Shown one piece after another: positions 1 through 6,666 of a stretch of 11,097 nt of DNA; position 1 is the stretch's first letter, and each line of letters starts with the position of its first letter. Location of the stretch: contig JAJZZQ010000037.1 of assembly GCA_021797525.1 (NCBI GenBank), positions 1-11,097 on the forward strand. Direction: 5' to 3'. Below the pieces are notes generated by a model. It had not been told where the DNA came from. It saw nothing but the letters and a program-made list of their open reading frames with translations, and ran no database searches. Origin of the DNA: Thermoplasmata archaeon (GTDB taxonomy: Archaea; Thermoplasmatota; Thermoplasmata; Thermoplasmatales; Thermoplasmataceae). The position numbers were made by a program, and so were the translations under genes.

Positions 1-103
1 TAATCAGTTCCTTCTTTCCCTCTTGTCTATCATTTATGAAAAGCTTTATTAATAGCTTTATTAATTCTTCTATACTTATTAATTGACTCTTTGTCTTTGT
101 CAT
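1..103 (-). CDS. N-terminal fragment of an unidentified protein, cut by the window edge
   Basis: Read on the minus strand, an ATG at 103 opens 34 codons without a stop and runs off the left edge. The peptide starts MTKTKSQLISIEELIKLLIK and is rich in Lys, Leu and Ile, as in an amphipathic helix. The start is supported by an AGGAGA ribosome binding site at 111-116, seven bases ahead of the ATG, and by an AT-rich TATA-like block further upstream. I do not recognise the family. A short helical N-terminus of this kind would fit a transposase, for example a mutator/IS256-type enzyme, and IS debris lies at the other end of the window, but that is a guess. It is transcribed divergently from the molybdoenzyme operon. 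The open frame is short, so it could be spurious. Confidence 0.42.
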   Translation of the reverse strand, partial: MTKTKSQLISIEELIKLLIKLFINDRQEGKKELI

Positions 104-110
104 TTTTTTA

Positions 111-154
111 TCTCCTAATGAATTTATGATATTGCAAAGAGTCATTTTAAATTT
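111..154 (-). promoter_or_regulatory. Promoter and ribosome binding site of the left-edge minus-strand gene
   Basis: On the minus strand AGGAGA (111-116) lies seven bases before the ATG at 103. The block AAATTTAAA (146-154) is a TATA-like sequence that would place transcription start near position 123, giving a leader of about 20 bases that contains the ribosome binding site. The spacing is self-consistent, but the TATA assignment is by eye in AT-rich DNA. Confidence 0.35.
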
Positions 155-213
155 ACAGCAAAACAATTACATTATCTCTTATTCTATCCTCCGTAACTAT
201 TTTATCCAACATT

Positions 214-226
214 TGCATAATTAATA
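214..226 (+). repeat. 13-base direct repeat, left copy (TGCATAATTAATA)
   Basis: This 13-mer is repeated in the same orientation at 10934-10946, so the two copies bracket the whole catabolic region. The left copy is in the divergent promoter region and the right copy is beside the IS110 fragment. It is AT-rich and could be chance or promoter similarity. Confidence 0.3.
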
Positions 227-290
227 AATATGAGAATTGTCGAACAAATTATGAAAATTTGGACACACTAATAAAACTAATTGAGAAGGC

Positions 291-300
291 ATCATATGAT
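291..300. repeat. 10-base perfect palindrome, possible operator
   Basis: ATCATATGAT is its own reverse complement. It lies 47 bases before the start codon of the large subunit and about 14 bases upstream of the TATA candidate. Position and symmetry suit a binding site for a dimeric regulator, but a palindrome this short in AT-rich DNA could be chance. Confidence 0.25.
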
Positions 301-346
301 AAGTTTTCAGAGCAAAATTTAAGTAACATGTATTAATTAAATTTTA

Positions 347-2803
347 ATGTCATCGGCTATATTGAAGCAGCCATTTGTAGCTAAAGCGGAGGAATACCAC
401 TTCATAGGGAACTCACAGAAAAGAGTAGAAGATGCAAGATTGCTGTCTGGCGAAGGAACATTCATTGCAGATCTTAATCCTTTTCCACGTATACTTCATG
501 CTGCTATTCTCAGGAGTCCGTATCCACATGCCATTATTAAGAAAATTTACATGCGTGAGCCGGAAAAAAAGTTGAAGGGCATTGCGGCAATCATAACAGG
601 TAAGGAATTAGCAGAAGTCTTAAGACCGTTTCCAGTCGGAGTAAAAGCAAATTTTGACTATTATCCAATAGCAGTTGGCAAAGTTAGATATGTCGGGGAG
701 CCCGTAGCAGTTGTCCTTGCAGAGGACAGATACCTTGCTGAGGATGCACTTGATGAAATAGAAGTTGAGTACGACCCACTTCCAGCTGTTGTAGACATAG
801 AAGAAGCAATGAGGAATGACAGCCCGAAGCTTCACGAACGAATGGAAAACAACATTGCCAATAGAAGGTCTTTCGATTTCGGCGATGTGGATTCTGCATT
901 CAATGAGGCATTCAAAGTTGTCAGTGGCAAGTTCAAATTTCCAAAGCTCAGCACAACGCCAATAGAAACATACGGCGTTATGGCAAATTATGAAAAAAGT
1001 TCAGATTCATACACTGTATGGGCGAATTTCCATGGACCATTCTCACTTCACTCTGTGATGTCTGCTGCCCTTGGTGTACCAGGTAACCGGTATAGAGTAA
1101 TTGTGCCAAAGGATATTGGGGGCAGTTATGGGATAAAATCTGCGGTGTATCCATACATGGTACTCATGGCAGCTGTTTCTAAACTTGCAGGAAAGCCAGT
1201 TAAATGGATAGAAGACAGGCAGGAGAGCTTGATGGCCAGTTCCAGTGGAACGGATCGCGTTACGTGGATAGATGCGGCAGTTAAGGAGGACGGGACCATA
1301 ACAGCGCTCAAACTGAAGATGGTGGATAATGTTGGGGCTTACCTTAGGGCACCCGAACCAGCTTGCCTTTACAGAACATATTCCAATTCTACTGGGGCAT
1401 ACAGAATAAAGAACCTCAGAATGGAGACCGTAGCTGTCATGACAAACAAAAGTCCAACAGGCCTTATAAGGGGATATGGAGGTCCTCAGCTGTATTTTCC
1501 GCTAGAAAGAATTGTTCAAAAGATAGCTATGGAACTGGGCTTAAATCATGCCGACGTTGTTAAGCGAAACATCCTCACCAAAAAAGAGTTTCCGTACACA
1601 ACTCCAACAGGAGGGGTTTATGATAGCGGCGACTACCTTAAAGGTCTCGAAATGGTTCTTGATAGTATAGGGTACAATGACCTTATAAGGAAACAATCTG
1701 ATGCAAGAAAACATGGTAAATACATAGGTGTAGGAATTGCATCAGTTGTAGAGCCTTCTGCTTCGAATATGGGGTACATTTCCATAGCCCTTACCCCGGA
1801 AGAAAGGTCAAATAGTCATCCCAAATCAGGCGTTACTGAAGCTGCAACTGTTTCTATTGATCCATCTGGAAGCATTTCTGTGATAATTAGCACAGTTCCT
1901 TCTGGTCAAGGTCATGAAACTGTGGCTTCGCAGATTGTTGCTGATGTTTTGGGAATAAAGCCGGAGAGCGTGAAAGTTATTGCAGGAATGGATACAAATA
2001 CTAATCCTTGGACCGTTTCTTCGGGGAGTTACTCCAGCAGGTTTGCACCTGTGGCTGCTAATGCAATCTATACCGCTGCCATGAAGGTAAGAAAAAAATT
2101 GGTTTCAAAAGCTGCGAACATACTGAACTGCGCAGAAGAAGATATCACCGTGGCCGGAGGAAAACTAACGGATACCTCGAGCAGCGGAAAATCAGTTTCC
2201 TTAAGAGGCGCAGCCGGATCGATTCACTGGGACCCGGGGTCACTTTCAGAAAACCAGGAACCAGGAATTTATGAAACAGCATTTTTCAATATTTCAGGGG
2301 CAGTTGCGCCGGACGAGCTTGACCGGGTAAATGCATCTGCTACATATGGTTTTGTAGCGGATGCAGTAGCAGTTGAAGTAGATATTCGCACAGGGAAGAT
2401 TAAGATACTAGACTATGTAACAGTTCATGACGCCGGCAGGCTACTTAATCCCATGCTTGCAGATGGCCAGATACTAGGTGGTGCTGTACACGGTCTTGGG
2501 GGAGCCATGCTTGAGGAACTTGCATACAGTGAAGAGGGAGAGTTCCTCTCAGGGACCTTCATGGACTATATGTGTCCTCTATCCACTGATATACCTAATT
2601 TCAGGATACTTCACATGGAGAACTTATCCCCCCTAACTCCACTTGGTACAAAGGGACTTGGCGAGGGGAATACCATGAGCACCCCTGCAGCCATTGCCAT
2701 TGCGGTCACTGATGCACTTGCCCCTCTTGGCGTGGAGATAAACGAACTGCCAATAACTCCTGCCAAGCTATGGAAACTGATTCAGTCAGGAGCTAAGAGG
2801 TGA
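347..2803 (+). CDS. Molybdenum hydroxylase large subunit (xanthine dehydrogenase/CoxL family); candidate 2-furoyl-CoA dehydrogenase large subunit
   Basis: This 818-residue protein binds the molybdenum-pterin cofactor and should carry the active site of a three-subunit hydroxylase that adds water-derived oxygen to an N- or O-heteroaromatic or acyl-CoA substrate. Visible family marks are the N-terminal a/b-hammerhead region starting near RVEDARLLSGEGTF (27-39), GGSYGIK (258-264, usually GGxFG), the active-site loop RGYGGPQ (375-381), the cofactor-contact motif GQGHET (520-525), GGAVHGLGGAMLEE (711-724), and GLGEG, in which E773 matches the catalytic glutamate. The Cys-containing loop of Mo-Cu CO dehydrogenase (AYxCSFR) is absent, so CO is an unlikely substrate. 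Length is normal for the family. The ATG at 347 is the first start before the conserved N-terminus; no Shine-Dalgarno precedes it, suggesting leaderless translation. It heads a five-gene operon with a CoA ligase, pointing to an acyl-CoA substrate such as 2-furoyl-CoA (inference). Confidence 0.93.
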   Translation: MSSAILKQPFVAKAEEYHFIGNSQKRVEDARLLSGEGTFIADLNPFPRILHAAILRSPYPHAIIKKIYMREPEKKLKGIAAIITGKELAEVLRPFPVGVKANFDYYPIAVGKVRYVGEPVAVVLAEDRYLAEDALDEIEVEYDPLPAVVDIEEAMRNDSPKLHERMENNIANRRSFDFGDVDSAFNEAFKVVSGKFKFPKLSTTPIETYGVMANYEKSSDSYTVWANFHGPFSLHSVMSAALGVPGNRYRVIVPKDIGGSYGIKSAVYPYMVLMAAVSKLAGKPVKWIEDRQESLMASSSGTDRVTWIDAAVKEDGTITALKLKMVDNVGAYLRAPEPACLYRTYSNSTGAYRIKNLRMETVAVMTNKSPTGLIRGYGGPQLYFPLERIVQKIAMELGLNHADVVKRNILTKKEFPYTTPTGGVYDSGDYLKGLEMVLDSIGYNDLIRKQSDARKHGKYIGVGIASVVEPSASNMGYISIALTPEERSNSHPKSGVTEAATVSIDPSGSISVIISTVPSGQGHETVASQIVADVLGIKPESVKVIAGMDTNTNPWTVSSGSYSSRFAPVAANAIYTAAMKVRKKLVSKAANILNCAEEDITVAGGKLTDTSSSGKSVSLRGAAGSIHWDPGSLSENQEPGIYETAFFNISGAVAPDELDRVNASATYGFVADAVAVEVDIRTGKIKILDYVTVHDAGRLLNPMLADGQILGGAVHGLGGAMLEELAYSEEGEFLSGTFMDYMCPLSTDIPNFRILHMENLSPLTPLGTKGLGEGNTMSTPAAIAIAVTDALAPLGVEINELPITPAKLWKLIQSGAKR
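2797..2803 (+). promoter_or_regulatory. Ribosome binding site overlapping the upstream stop codon
   Basis: GAGGTGA lies four bases before the ATG of the FAD subunit, and its last three bases are the TGA stop of the large subunit. Ribosomes ending the first gene are therefore placed on the next start, which implies translational coupling of the two subunits. Confidence 0.6.
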
Positions 2804-2807
2804 ACAG

Positions 2808-3692
2808 ATGAAGCCGGGAAAGTTTGAATATTATAGGGCCTCAAATCTTCAGGAAGCTGTACAGTTCATGGGTGAGCATGGAGAAGAGTGCAAAATCATC
2901 GCAGGGGGGCAGAGTTTGGTGCCACTTCTCAATATGAGGATTGCCGAGCCAAGATGCCTTCTTGATATCAGCTCCCTTTCAGAACTTGATTACATCACCG
3001 AAAAAGATGGAATCATCAGAATTGGAGCCCTTACCAAGCAGAGAACTCTCGAAACAAGTGAAATCATACACAAGAGGGCACCTGTTCTGTTAGAAGCAGT
3101 GAAAAACATCGGGCATCCCCAGACCAGAAGCCGAGGTACTGTAGGAGGAAGCCTTGCTCACGCAGAGCCTTCAGCAGAGATCGCACTCGCGATGCTTGCT
3201 CTGGATGCAGAAGTAACTATCGCAGGCAGCAGTGGGTTTAGGAAAGTACCAATTGGGGAATTCCTCGTTTCGGAGTTCACCACTGCCCTCTCTGAAAATG
3301 AGATACTAACAGAGGTTTCATTCGATAGCACTTCAATCCATTCTGGTTATGCCTTTGAAGAATTTTCCTTTAGGCGTGGTGATTTTGCAATAGCATCGGC
3401 TATTTCGCTGGTGACAACAGGATCTGGTGGAGTCATAGAAAGAGCAAGGGTTACTATTGGGGGAATTGACTCAAGGCCCGTTATAATAGAAGAGGCTGAA
3501 GATATTCTGAAAGGAAGTAAGTTCAGCAATTCCCTTATAATTGAAATCTGTTCAATCATAGAAAAAATAGCTAATGTGGGCGATGACATGCATTCTTCAT
3601 CAGAATACAAGCTAAACTTGGCAAAGGTCATGTTTGAGAAATCCTTTAAAAGGGCATATGAAATGGCTATTGCTTTGGAGGTGAGACATTGA
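2808..3692 (+). CDS. Molybdenum hydroxylase FAD-binding (medium) subunit, CoxM family
   Basis: This 294-residue flavoprotein passes electrons from the 2Fe-2S subunit to the external acceptor in the heterotrimeric hydroxylase. FAD-binding marks are AGGQSLVPLLNMR (32-44) for the pyrophosphate contact and TVGGSLAHAEPSAE (111-124), followed by FSFRRGDFAIA (186-196) and a C-terminal domain typical of CO dehydrogenase flavoproteins. It has only three cysteines (28, 50, 248) and no inserted loop, so it lacks the extra 4Fe-4S cluster known from the equivalent subunit of 4-hydroxybenzoyl-CoA reductase. That favours hydroxylation over reductive dehydroxylation. The ATG at 2808 follows the large-subunit stop by four bases. 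The last four bases (TTGA, 3689-3692) are shared with the start of the iron-sulfur subunit. Confidence 0.93.
   Translation: MKPGKFEYYRASNLQEAVQFMGEHGEECKIIAGGQSLVPLLNMRIAEPRCLLDISSLSELDYITEKDGIIRIGALTKQRTLETSEIIHKRAPVLLEAVKNIGHPQTRSRGTVGGSLAHAEPSAEIALAMLALDAEVTIAGSSGFRKVPIGEFLVSEFTTALSENEILTEVSFDSTSIHSGYAFEEFSFRRGDFAIASAISLVTTGSGGVIERARVTIGGIDSRPVIIEEAEDILKGSKFSNSLIIEICSIIEKIANVGDDMHSSSEYKLNLAKVMFEKSFKRAYEMAIALEVRH
3677..3684 (+). promoter_or_regulatory. Strong ribosome binding site that selects a TTG start
   Basis: GGAGGTGA is close to a perfect match to the archaeal anti-Shine-Dalgarno sequence. It lies four bases before TTG at 3689, which supports this rare start codon over any later ATG; the conserved N-terminus would be lost with a later start. 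Confidence 0.6.
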
Positions 3693-4189
3693 AGTATTAT
3701 CCTATTGAAGGAAAATCGTCTGTAAAAATTTCTGTCAATGGAACAGTTTATGAGGCTTTAGTTGAACCTAGAAAACTTTTGAGTGATTTCATTAGAGAGG
3801 AGTGCGGACTTACTGGAACTCACATTGGTTGCGAGCAAGGTATCTGCGGGTCATGCACTGTTCTCATAAACGGTTCTCCTGCAAGAAGTTGCCTCATATT
3901 TGCAGTCCAGTGTGACGGAGAAAAGGTACAGACTGTTGAAGGCGTAGCTGAACAGCCACTGGGCAAAATTCTTGCTGACTCATTCAGAGACCATCATGCA
4001 TTACAGTGTGGGTACTGCACGCCAGGCATACTGGTCTCATCATACAATATGATTAAAGAAAATGAAAGGCCCAACAGGGAGGAGGTTGCAGATATGCTTA
4101 GCGGGCACATCTGTAGATGCACAGGATACATAAGCATAATAGATGCTATAGAAAAGGCTTCGAAGAAGAAAGTCAGTGAAGGTGAATAA
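3689..4189 (+). CDS. Molybdenum hydroxylase 2Fe-2S (small) subunit, CoxS family
   Basis: This 166-residue protein carries two 2Fe-2S clusters that link the molybdenum site to FAD. The N-terminal plant-ferredoxin-type cluster is ligated by C48, C53, C56 and C68 (GCEQGICGSCTVLINGSPARSC spacing). The C-terminal four-helix cluster is ligated by C107, C110, C142 and C144 (QCGYCTPG and CRCTGY). All eight ligands are present and the length is typical, so it should be functional. The start is TTG at 3689: GGAGGTGA (3677-3684) sits four bases ahead of it, and the TTG overlaps the TGA stop of the FAD subunit as TTGA. It is the third gene of the operon, completing a large-medium-small order. Confidence 0.94.
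   Translation: MKYYPIEGKSSVKISVNGTVYEALVEPRKLLSDFIREECGLTGTHIGCEQGICGSCTVLINGSPARSCLIFAVQCDGEKVQTVEGVAEQPLGKILADSFRDHHALQCGYCTPGILVSSYNMIKENERPNREEVADMLSGHICRCTGYISIIDAIEKASKKKVSEGE
4181..4185 (+). promoter_or_regulatory. Ribosome binding site deciding the CoA-ligase start
   Basis: GGTGA lies within the last codons of the small subunit, five bases before TTG at 4191. The alternative in-frame GTG codons at 4176 and 4182 precede or overlap this sequence and have no site of their own, so the TTG is the better start. Confidence 0.5.
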
Positions 4190-4190
4190 C

Positions 4191-5732
4191 TTGGATCTTG
4201 GAAAAATGTTTCAGTTCAAAGCAGAGAGGTACGGTGATAGGGTTGCACTGGTTCAAGGAGACCGAAGAATAACGTATCTGGAGCTGTATGAATATGCAAA
4301 CAAAATTGCACACAGCCTCGTCAATGTAGGAGTAAAAAGAGGAGATAGAATTCTCGTCGCCTTAAAGAACAGACTTGAGACAGTGGCATTATACTGGGGA
4401 GTTCAGATCGTTGGTGCTGTATTTACACCTGTTAATTTCAGATTCACTGCAGACGAAATCAGTTTTGTTCTTGATAATTCAGGGTCTGTTGCAGTTGCCT
4501 TCGAGAGAGCAAGTGAGGAATCTGTCAGGAAAGCAACCAATGGGAGAAATGTCATTCTGATTGGAGTGGACTCTGATGGATCTGTTTCTATAGACATAAC
4601 CAGATTAGAGAATTGCTCAAAAGAACCTTACAAAAGGGAAGACATGAGCGTGTATGAATATGCGCTCATGCTCTACACATCTGGTACAACCGGCAGACCA
4701 AAGGGAGTGCCAAGAACCCATGAGAATGAATATTCAGCCGCTGTAGCACATATAATACAGAACAATTATGAGGAATACGAGAGCACAATCAGTGTAATGC
4801 CGCTGTACCATACAATGGGAATGAGGTCTATGCTTTCAATGGCAATGCTGGGCGGCAAAATGGTTATGGTACCGGATTACGACTCTATAACTCTTCTGAA
4901 GACTATACAAGATGAGAAGATTACATGCCTCTATCTTGTACCAACCATGTACCATGATATGTTGCATTCCCCAGAACTCAATAATTTTGACATATCATCC
5001 CTAACAAAGATCGGCTATGCAGGTGCTGCAATGACAAAGTCCTTAACGCAACTCTGCTTTGATATTATCAGGCCAAGGGTATTCGTAAACCACTTTGGAT
5101 CAACTGAAGTATACACACACACAATCTGCAACTATCTTAACAGAAAGCCTGCCTGTGCTGGGAAAGCCGGGTTCAACCAGATGGTAAGGCTTGTAAAGCT
5201 TGACGGCAATGAACTGGCAGGACCAGAGGATCTTGTTAGCAAAAAAGAAATTGGCCAAGTCATAGTCAACATTTCATCAAGTGAGGCATTTAAGGGATAT
5301 TGGAACAACGAGGCAGCAACAAAATTTGCCATACGGGATGGCTGGTATTTCACTAAGGATATGGGATATATGGATGACGACGGTGATATCTTTCTCGTTG
5401 GAAGAGCAGATGATATGATCATCTCAGGTGGTGAGAACATCTATCCGCTTGAAGTCGAGGATGTACTTGCAAAGCACCCTGCCGTAAAGGAAGTTGCAGT
5501 TATCGGGCTTCCTGACAGCAGATGGGGGGAGATCGTCGTTGCAGTAGTAGTTAGGGATTCTGAAGTTACAGAAGAAGAGCTTGACTCGTATTTTATTGAA
5601 ACATCTGGGCTGGCCCGGTTCAAGAGACCTAGAAAGTATATATTCGCAGATTCTCTGATCAAGAGCGGTTCAGGTAAGATAATGCGCCGCATGATAAGAG
5701 AACTGTACATGAATCAAAAGGAGGAAAACTGA
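4191..5732 (+). CDS. AMP-forming acyl-CoA ligase; candidate furoyl-CoA (or aromatic acid-CoA) synthetase
   Basis: An ANL-superfamily ligase that activates a carboxylic acid with ATP to an acyl-adenylate and transfers it to CoA. Counting from the proposed TTG start (513 residues), motifs are the phosphate loop YTSGTTGRPKG (about 162-172), NHFGSTE (about 300-306), KDMGYMDDDGDIFLVGRADD (about 389-408), GGENIYPLEVE (about 413-423), and the C-terminal GSGKIMRR, whose lysine (about 496) is the catalytic Lys. All are intact. An in-frame GTG at 4176 would give 518 residues. TTG at 4191 is preferred because GGTGA (4181-4185) lies five bases ahead and the small-subunit TAA ends at 4189. The substrate cannot be read from the sequence; its place directly after the hydroxylase genes suggests that it supplies the hydroxylase with its CoA thioester, as HmfD does in bacterial furan degradation. 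Confidence 0.9.
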   Translation: MDLGKMFQFKAERYGDRVALVQGDRRITYLELYEYANKIAHSLVNVGVKRGDRILVALKNRLETVALYWGVQIVGAVFTPVNFRFTADEISFVLDNSGSVAVAFERASEESVRKATNGRNVILIGVDSDGSVSIDITRLENCSKEPYKREDMSVYEYALMLYTSGTTGRPKGVPRTHENEYSAAVAHIIQNNYEEYESTISVMPLYHTMGMRSMLSMAMLGGKMVMVPDYDSITLLKTIQDEKITCLYLVPTMYHDMLHSPELNNFDISSLTKIGYAGAAMTKSLTQLCFDIIRPRVFVNHFGSTEVYTHTICNYLNRKPACAGKAGFNQMVRLVKLDGNELAGPEDLVSKKEIGQVIVNISSSEAFKGYWNNEAATKFAIRDGWYFTKDMGYMDDDGDIFLVGRADDMIISGGENIYPLEVEDVLAKHPAVKEVAVIGLPDSRWGEIVVAVVVRDSEVTEEELDSYFIETSGLARFKRPRKYIFADSLIKSGSGKIMRRMIRELYMNQKEEN

Positions 5733-5733
5733 A

Positions 5734-6540
5734 ATGTCGGAAAAACAGACAGAAATCATAGAGGGAGATTGGGACCACATTGAAGTGGTCAAGGATATAG
5801 AGACAAAGACGGCCACAATTACTCTGAACAATCCTGAGAAGATGAACACGCTGGACTTTATAGCAAGATCTCAGCTGAGCAACATCTTTGACATATTAAA
5901 CTCAGACAGTGAAGTTCGAGTAATTGTGATTAGAGGTGCTGGAGATAAGGCGTTTTCATCGGGCGGAAACATAAAGCAGTTTATGGAACATCATCCAGAA
6001 GAGCTTTCAAAGCTCCACCAGAATGTCGCTGCGCCTGAACGGTCTCCCAAGCCTGTGATCGCGCAGCTCCAGGGATACACATTCGGTGTTGGGCTAGAAA
6101 TTGCCATGACCTGTGATTTCCGTGTTGCGTCGGAATCCACTCTTCTAGCTTTGCCTGAGATAAGGCTTGGCATGATTCCAGGAAGCGGAGGTACACAGAG
6201 GATTTCAAGAATTGTTGGAATTGGTAGAGCAAAGGACATGATCATGAGAGGGAGGAGGATTTCTGCTGGTGAGGCCCTTAGCTGGGGTCTTCTCACAGCA
6301 GTTGTCAAGCAGGATGAACTTGAAAAGGCCGTTAGCGACCTTGCTAAGGAGATGCTAAATTTCTCGCCCCTTGCACTGCGTGTGCTCAAATCGGTACTGA
6401 ACTCCACACAGGGAATACCGCTGGAGAGTGGATTAAACATAGAAGGATACGCTTTTGGGATGCTTAGAAGCACTGAAGACTTCTCAGAAGGAGTAGCCAG
6501 TTTCGTGGAAAAAAGAAAGGCCAATTTCAAGGGTGAATAA
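5734..6540 (+). CDS. Enoyl-CoA hydratase/isomerase (crotonase) family protein; candidate HmfE-like hydrolase
   Basis: This 268-residue crotonase-fold enzyme acts on a CoA thioester. The oxyanion-hole segments are AFSSGGNI (73-80) and YTFGVGLEIAMTCDF (115-129). Both glutamates used by true hydratases are present: E122 in the second segment and E142 in PEIRLGMIPGSGGTQ (141-155). The C-terminal FSEGVASFVEKRKANF is the usual crotonase ending. It starts at ATG 5734 with GGAGG at 5720-5724, and the ligase stop lies one base before the ATG, so it is the last gene of the operon. In bacterial hmf clusters the gene in this position is assigned to hydrolysis of 2-oxoglutaroyl-CoA or its lactone precursor. 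The fold alone cannot separate that from an ordinary hydratase of fatty acid or aromatic pathways. Confidence 0.9.
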   Translation: MSEKQTEIIEGDWDHIEVVKDIETKTATITLNNPEKMNTLDFIARSQLSNIFDILNSDSEVRVIVIRGAGDKAFSSGGNIKQFMEHHPEELSKLHQNVAAPERSPKPVIAQLQGYTFGVGLEIAMTCDFRVASESTLLALPEIRLGMIPGSGGTQRISRIVGIGRAKDMIMRGRRISAGEALSWGLLTAVVKQDELEKAVSDLAKEMLNFSPLALRVLKSVLNSTQGIPLESGLNIEGYAFGMLRSTEDFSEGVASFVEKRKANFKGE

Positions 6541-6551
6541 CCCATTACTAG

Positions 6552-6574
6552 TTTTTTACATAACTCTTATTTTG
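6552..6574 (+). terminator. T-rich terminator candidate after the operon
   Basis: Twelve bases after the crotonase stop a run of six T (6552-6557) is followed by further T-rich DNA (CTTATTTT, 6566-6573). Archaeal termination commonly occurs at such T tracts without a hairpin. The tract separates the operon from the MFS promoter. Confidence 0.4.
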
Positions 6575-6618
6575 CATACTTGTATACTTTGAATATACCG
6601 CTTCAATCGGGGTTGACT

Positions 6619-6657
6619 TTTGCATAATAAATATATAAACCGGCGAGTGATGAGAGG
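6619..6657 (+). promoter_or_regulatory. Promoter and ribosome binding site of the MFS transporter gene
   Basis: ATATATAAA (6631-6639) is a clear archaeal TATA box, centred about 32 bases before the ATG at 6667. GAGGT (6653-6657) is the ribosome binding site. TTTGCATAAT (6619-6628), just upstream of the TATA box, repeats a sequence found in the control region of the molybdoenzyme operon (212-221). A related TTTTGCATA is present at 6570-6578. The transporter is thus probably transcribed on its own but may share a regulator with the operon. Confidence 0.55.
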
Positions 6658-6666
6658 TAGCACGTC

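Larger units (their letters stand above)
155..346 (+). promoter_or_regulatory. Upstream control region of the molybdoenzyme operon
   Basis: This AT-rich stretch contains no gene I can support. AAAATTTAAG (314-323) is centred about 28 bases ahead of the first ATG at 347. With no Shine-Dalgarno sequence before that ATG, this fits a TATA box driving a leaderless mRNA, as is common in archaea. A perfect 10-base palindrome, ATCATATGAT, lies at 291-300, just upstream of the TATA candidate, where an archaeal regulator could bind. TTTGCATAAT at 212-221, followed by an AT-rich tract, recurs ahead of the MFS gene at 6619-6628 and could be an alternative promoter or a shared regulatory element. All assignments are by eye. 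Confidence 0.4.

Noticed and set aside
4176..4190. GTG at 4176 (or 4182) as the CoA-ligase start
   Set aside because: Neither has a ribosome binding site at suitable distance, and GGTGA at 4181-4185 is correctly spaced for TTG 4191. The alternative adds only five residues and cannot be fully excluded.
5991..6545. 184-codon minus-strand frame
   Set aside because: It lies antisense to the enoyl-CoA hydratase-fold gene, which has intact catalytic motifs; the antisense product shows no recognisable domain and has no ribosome binding site that I can see.
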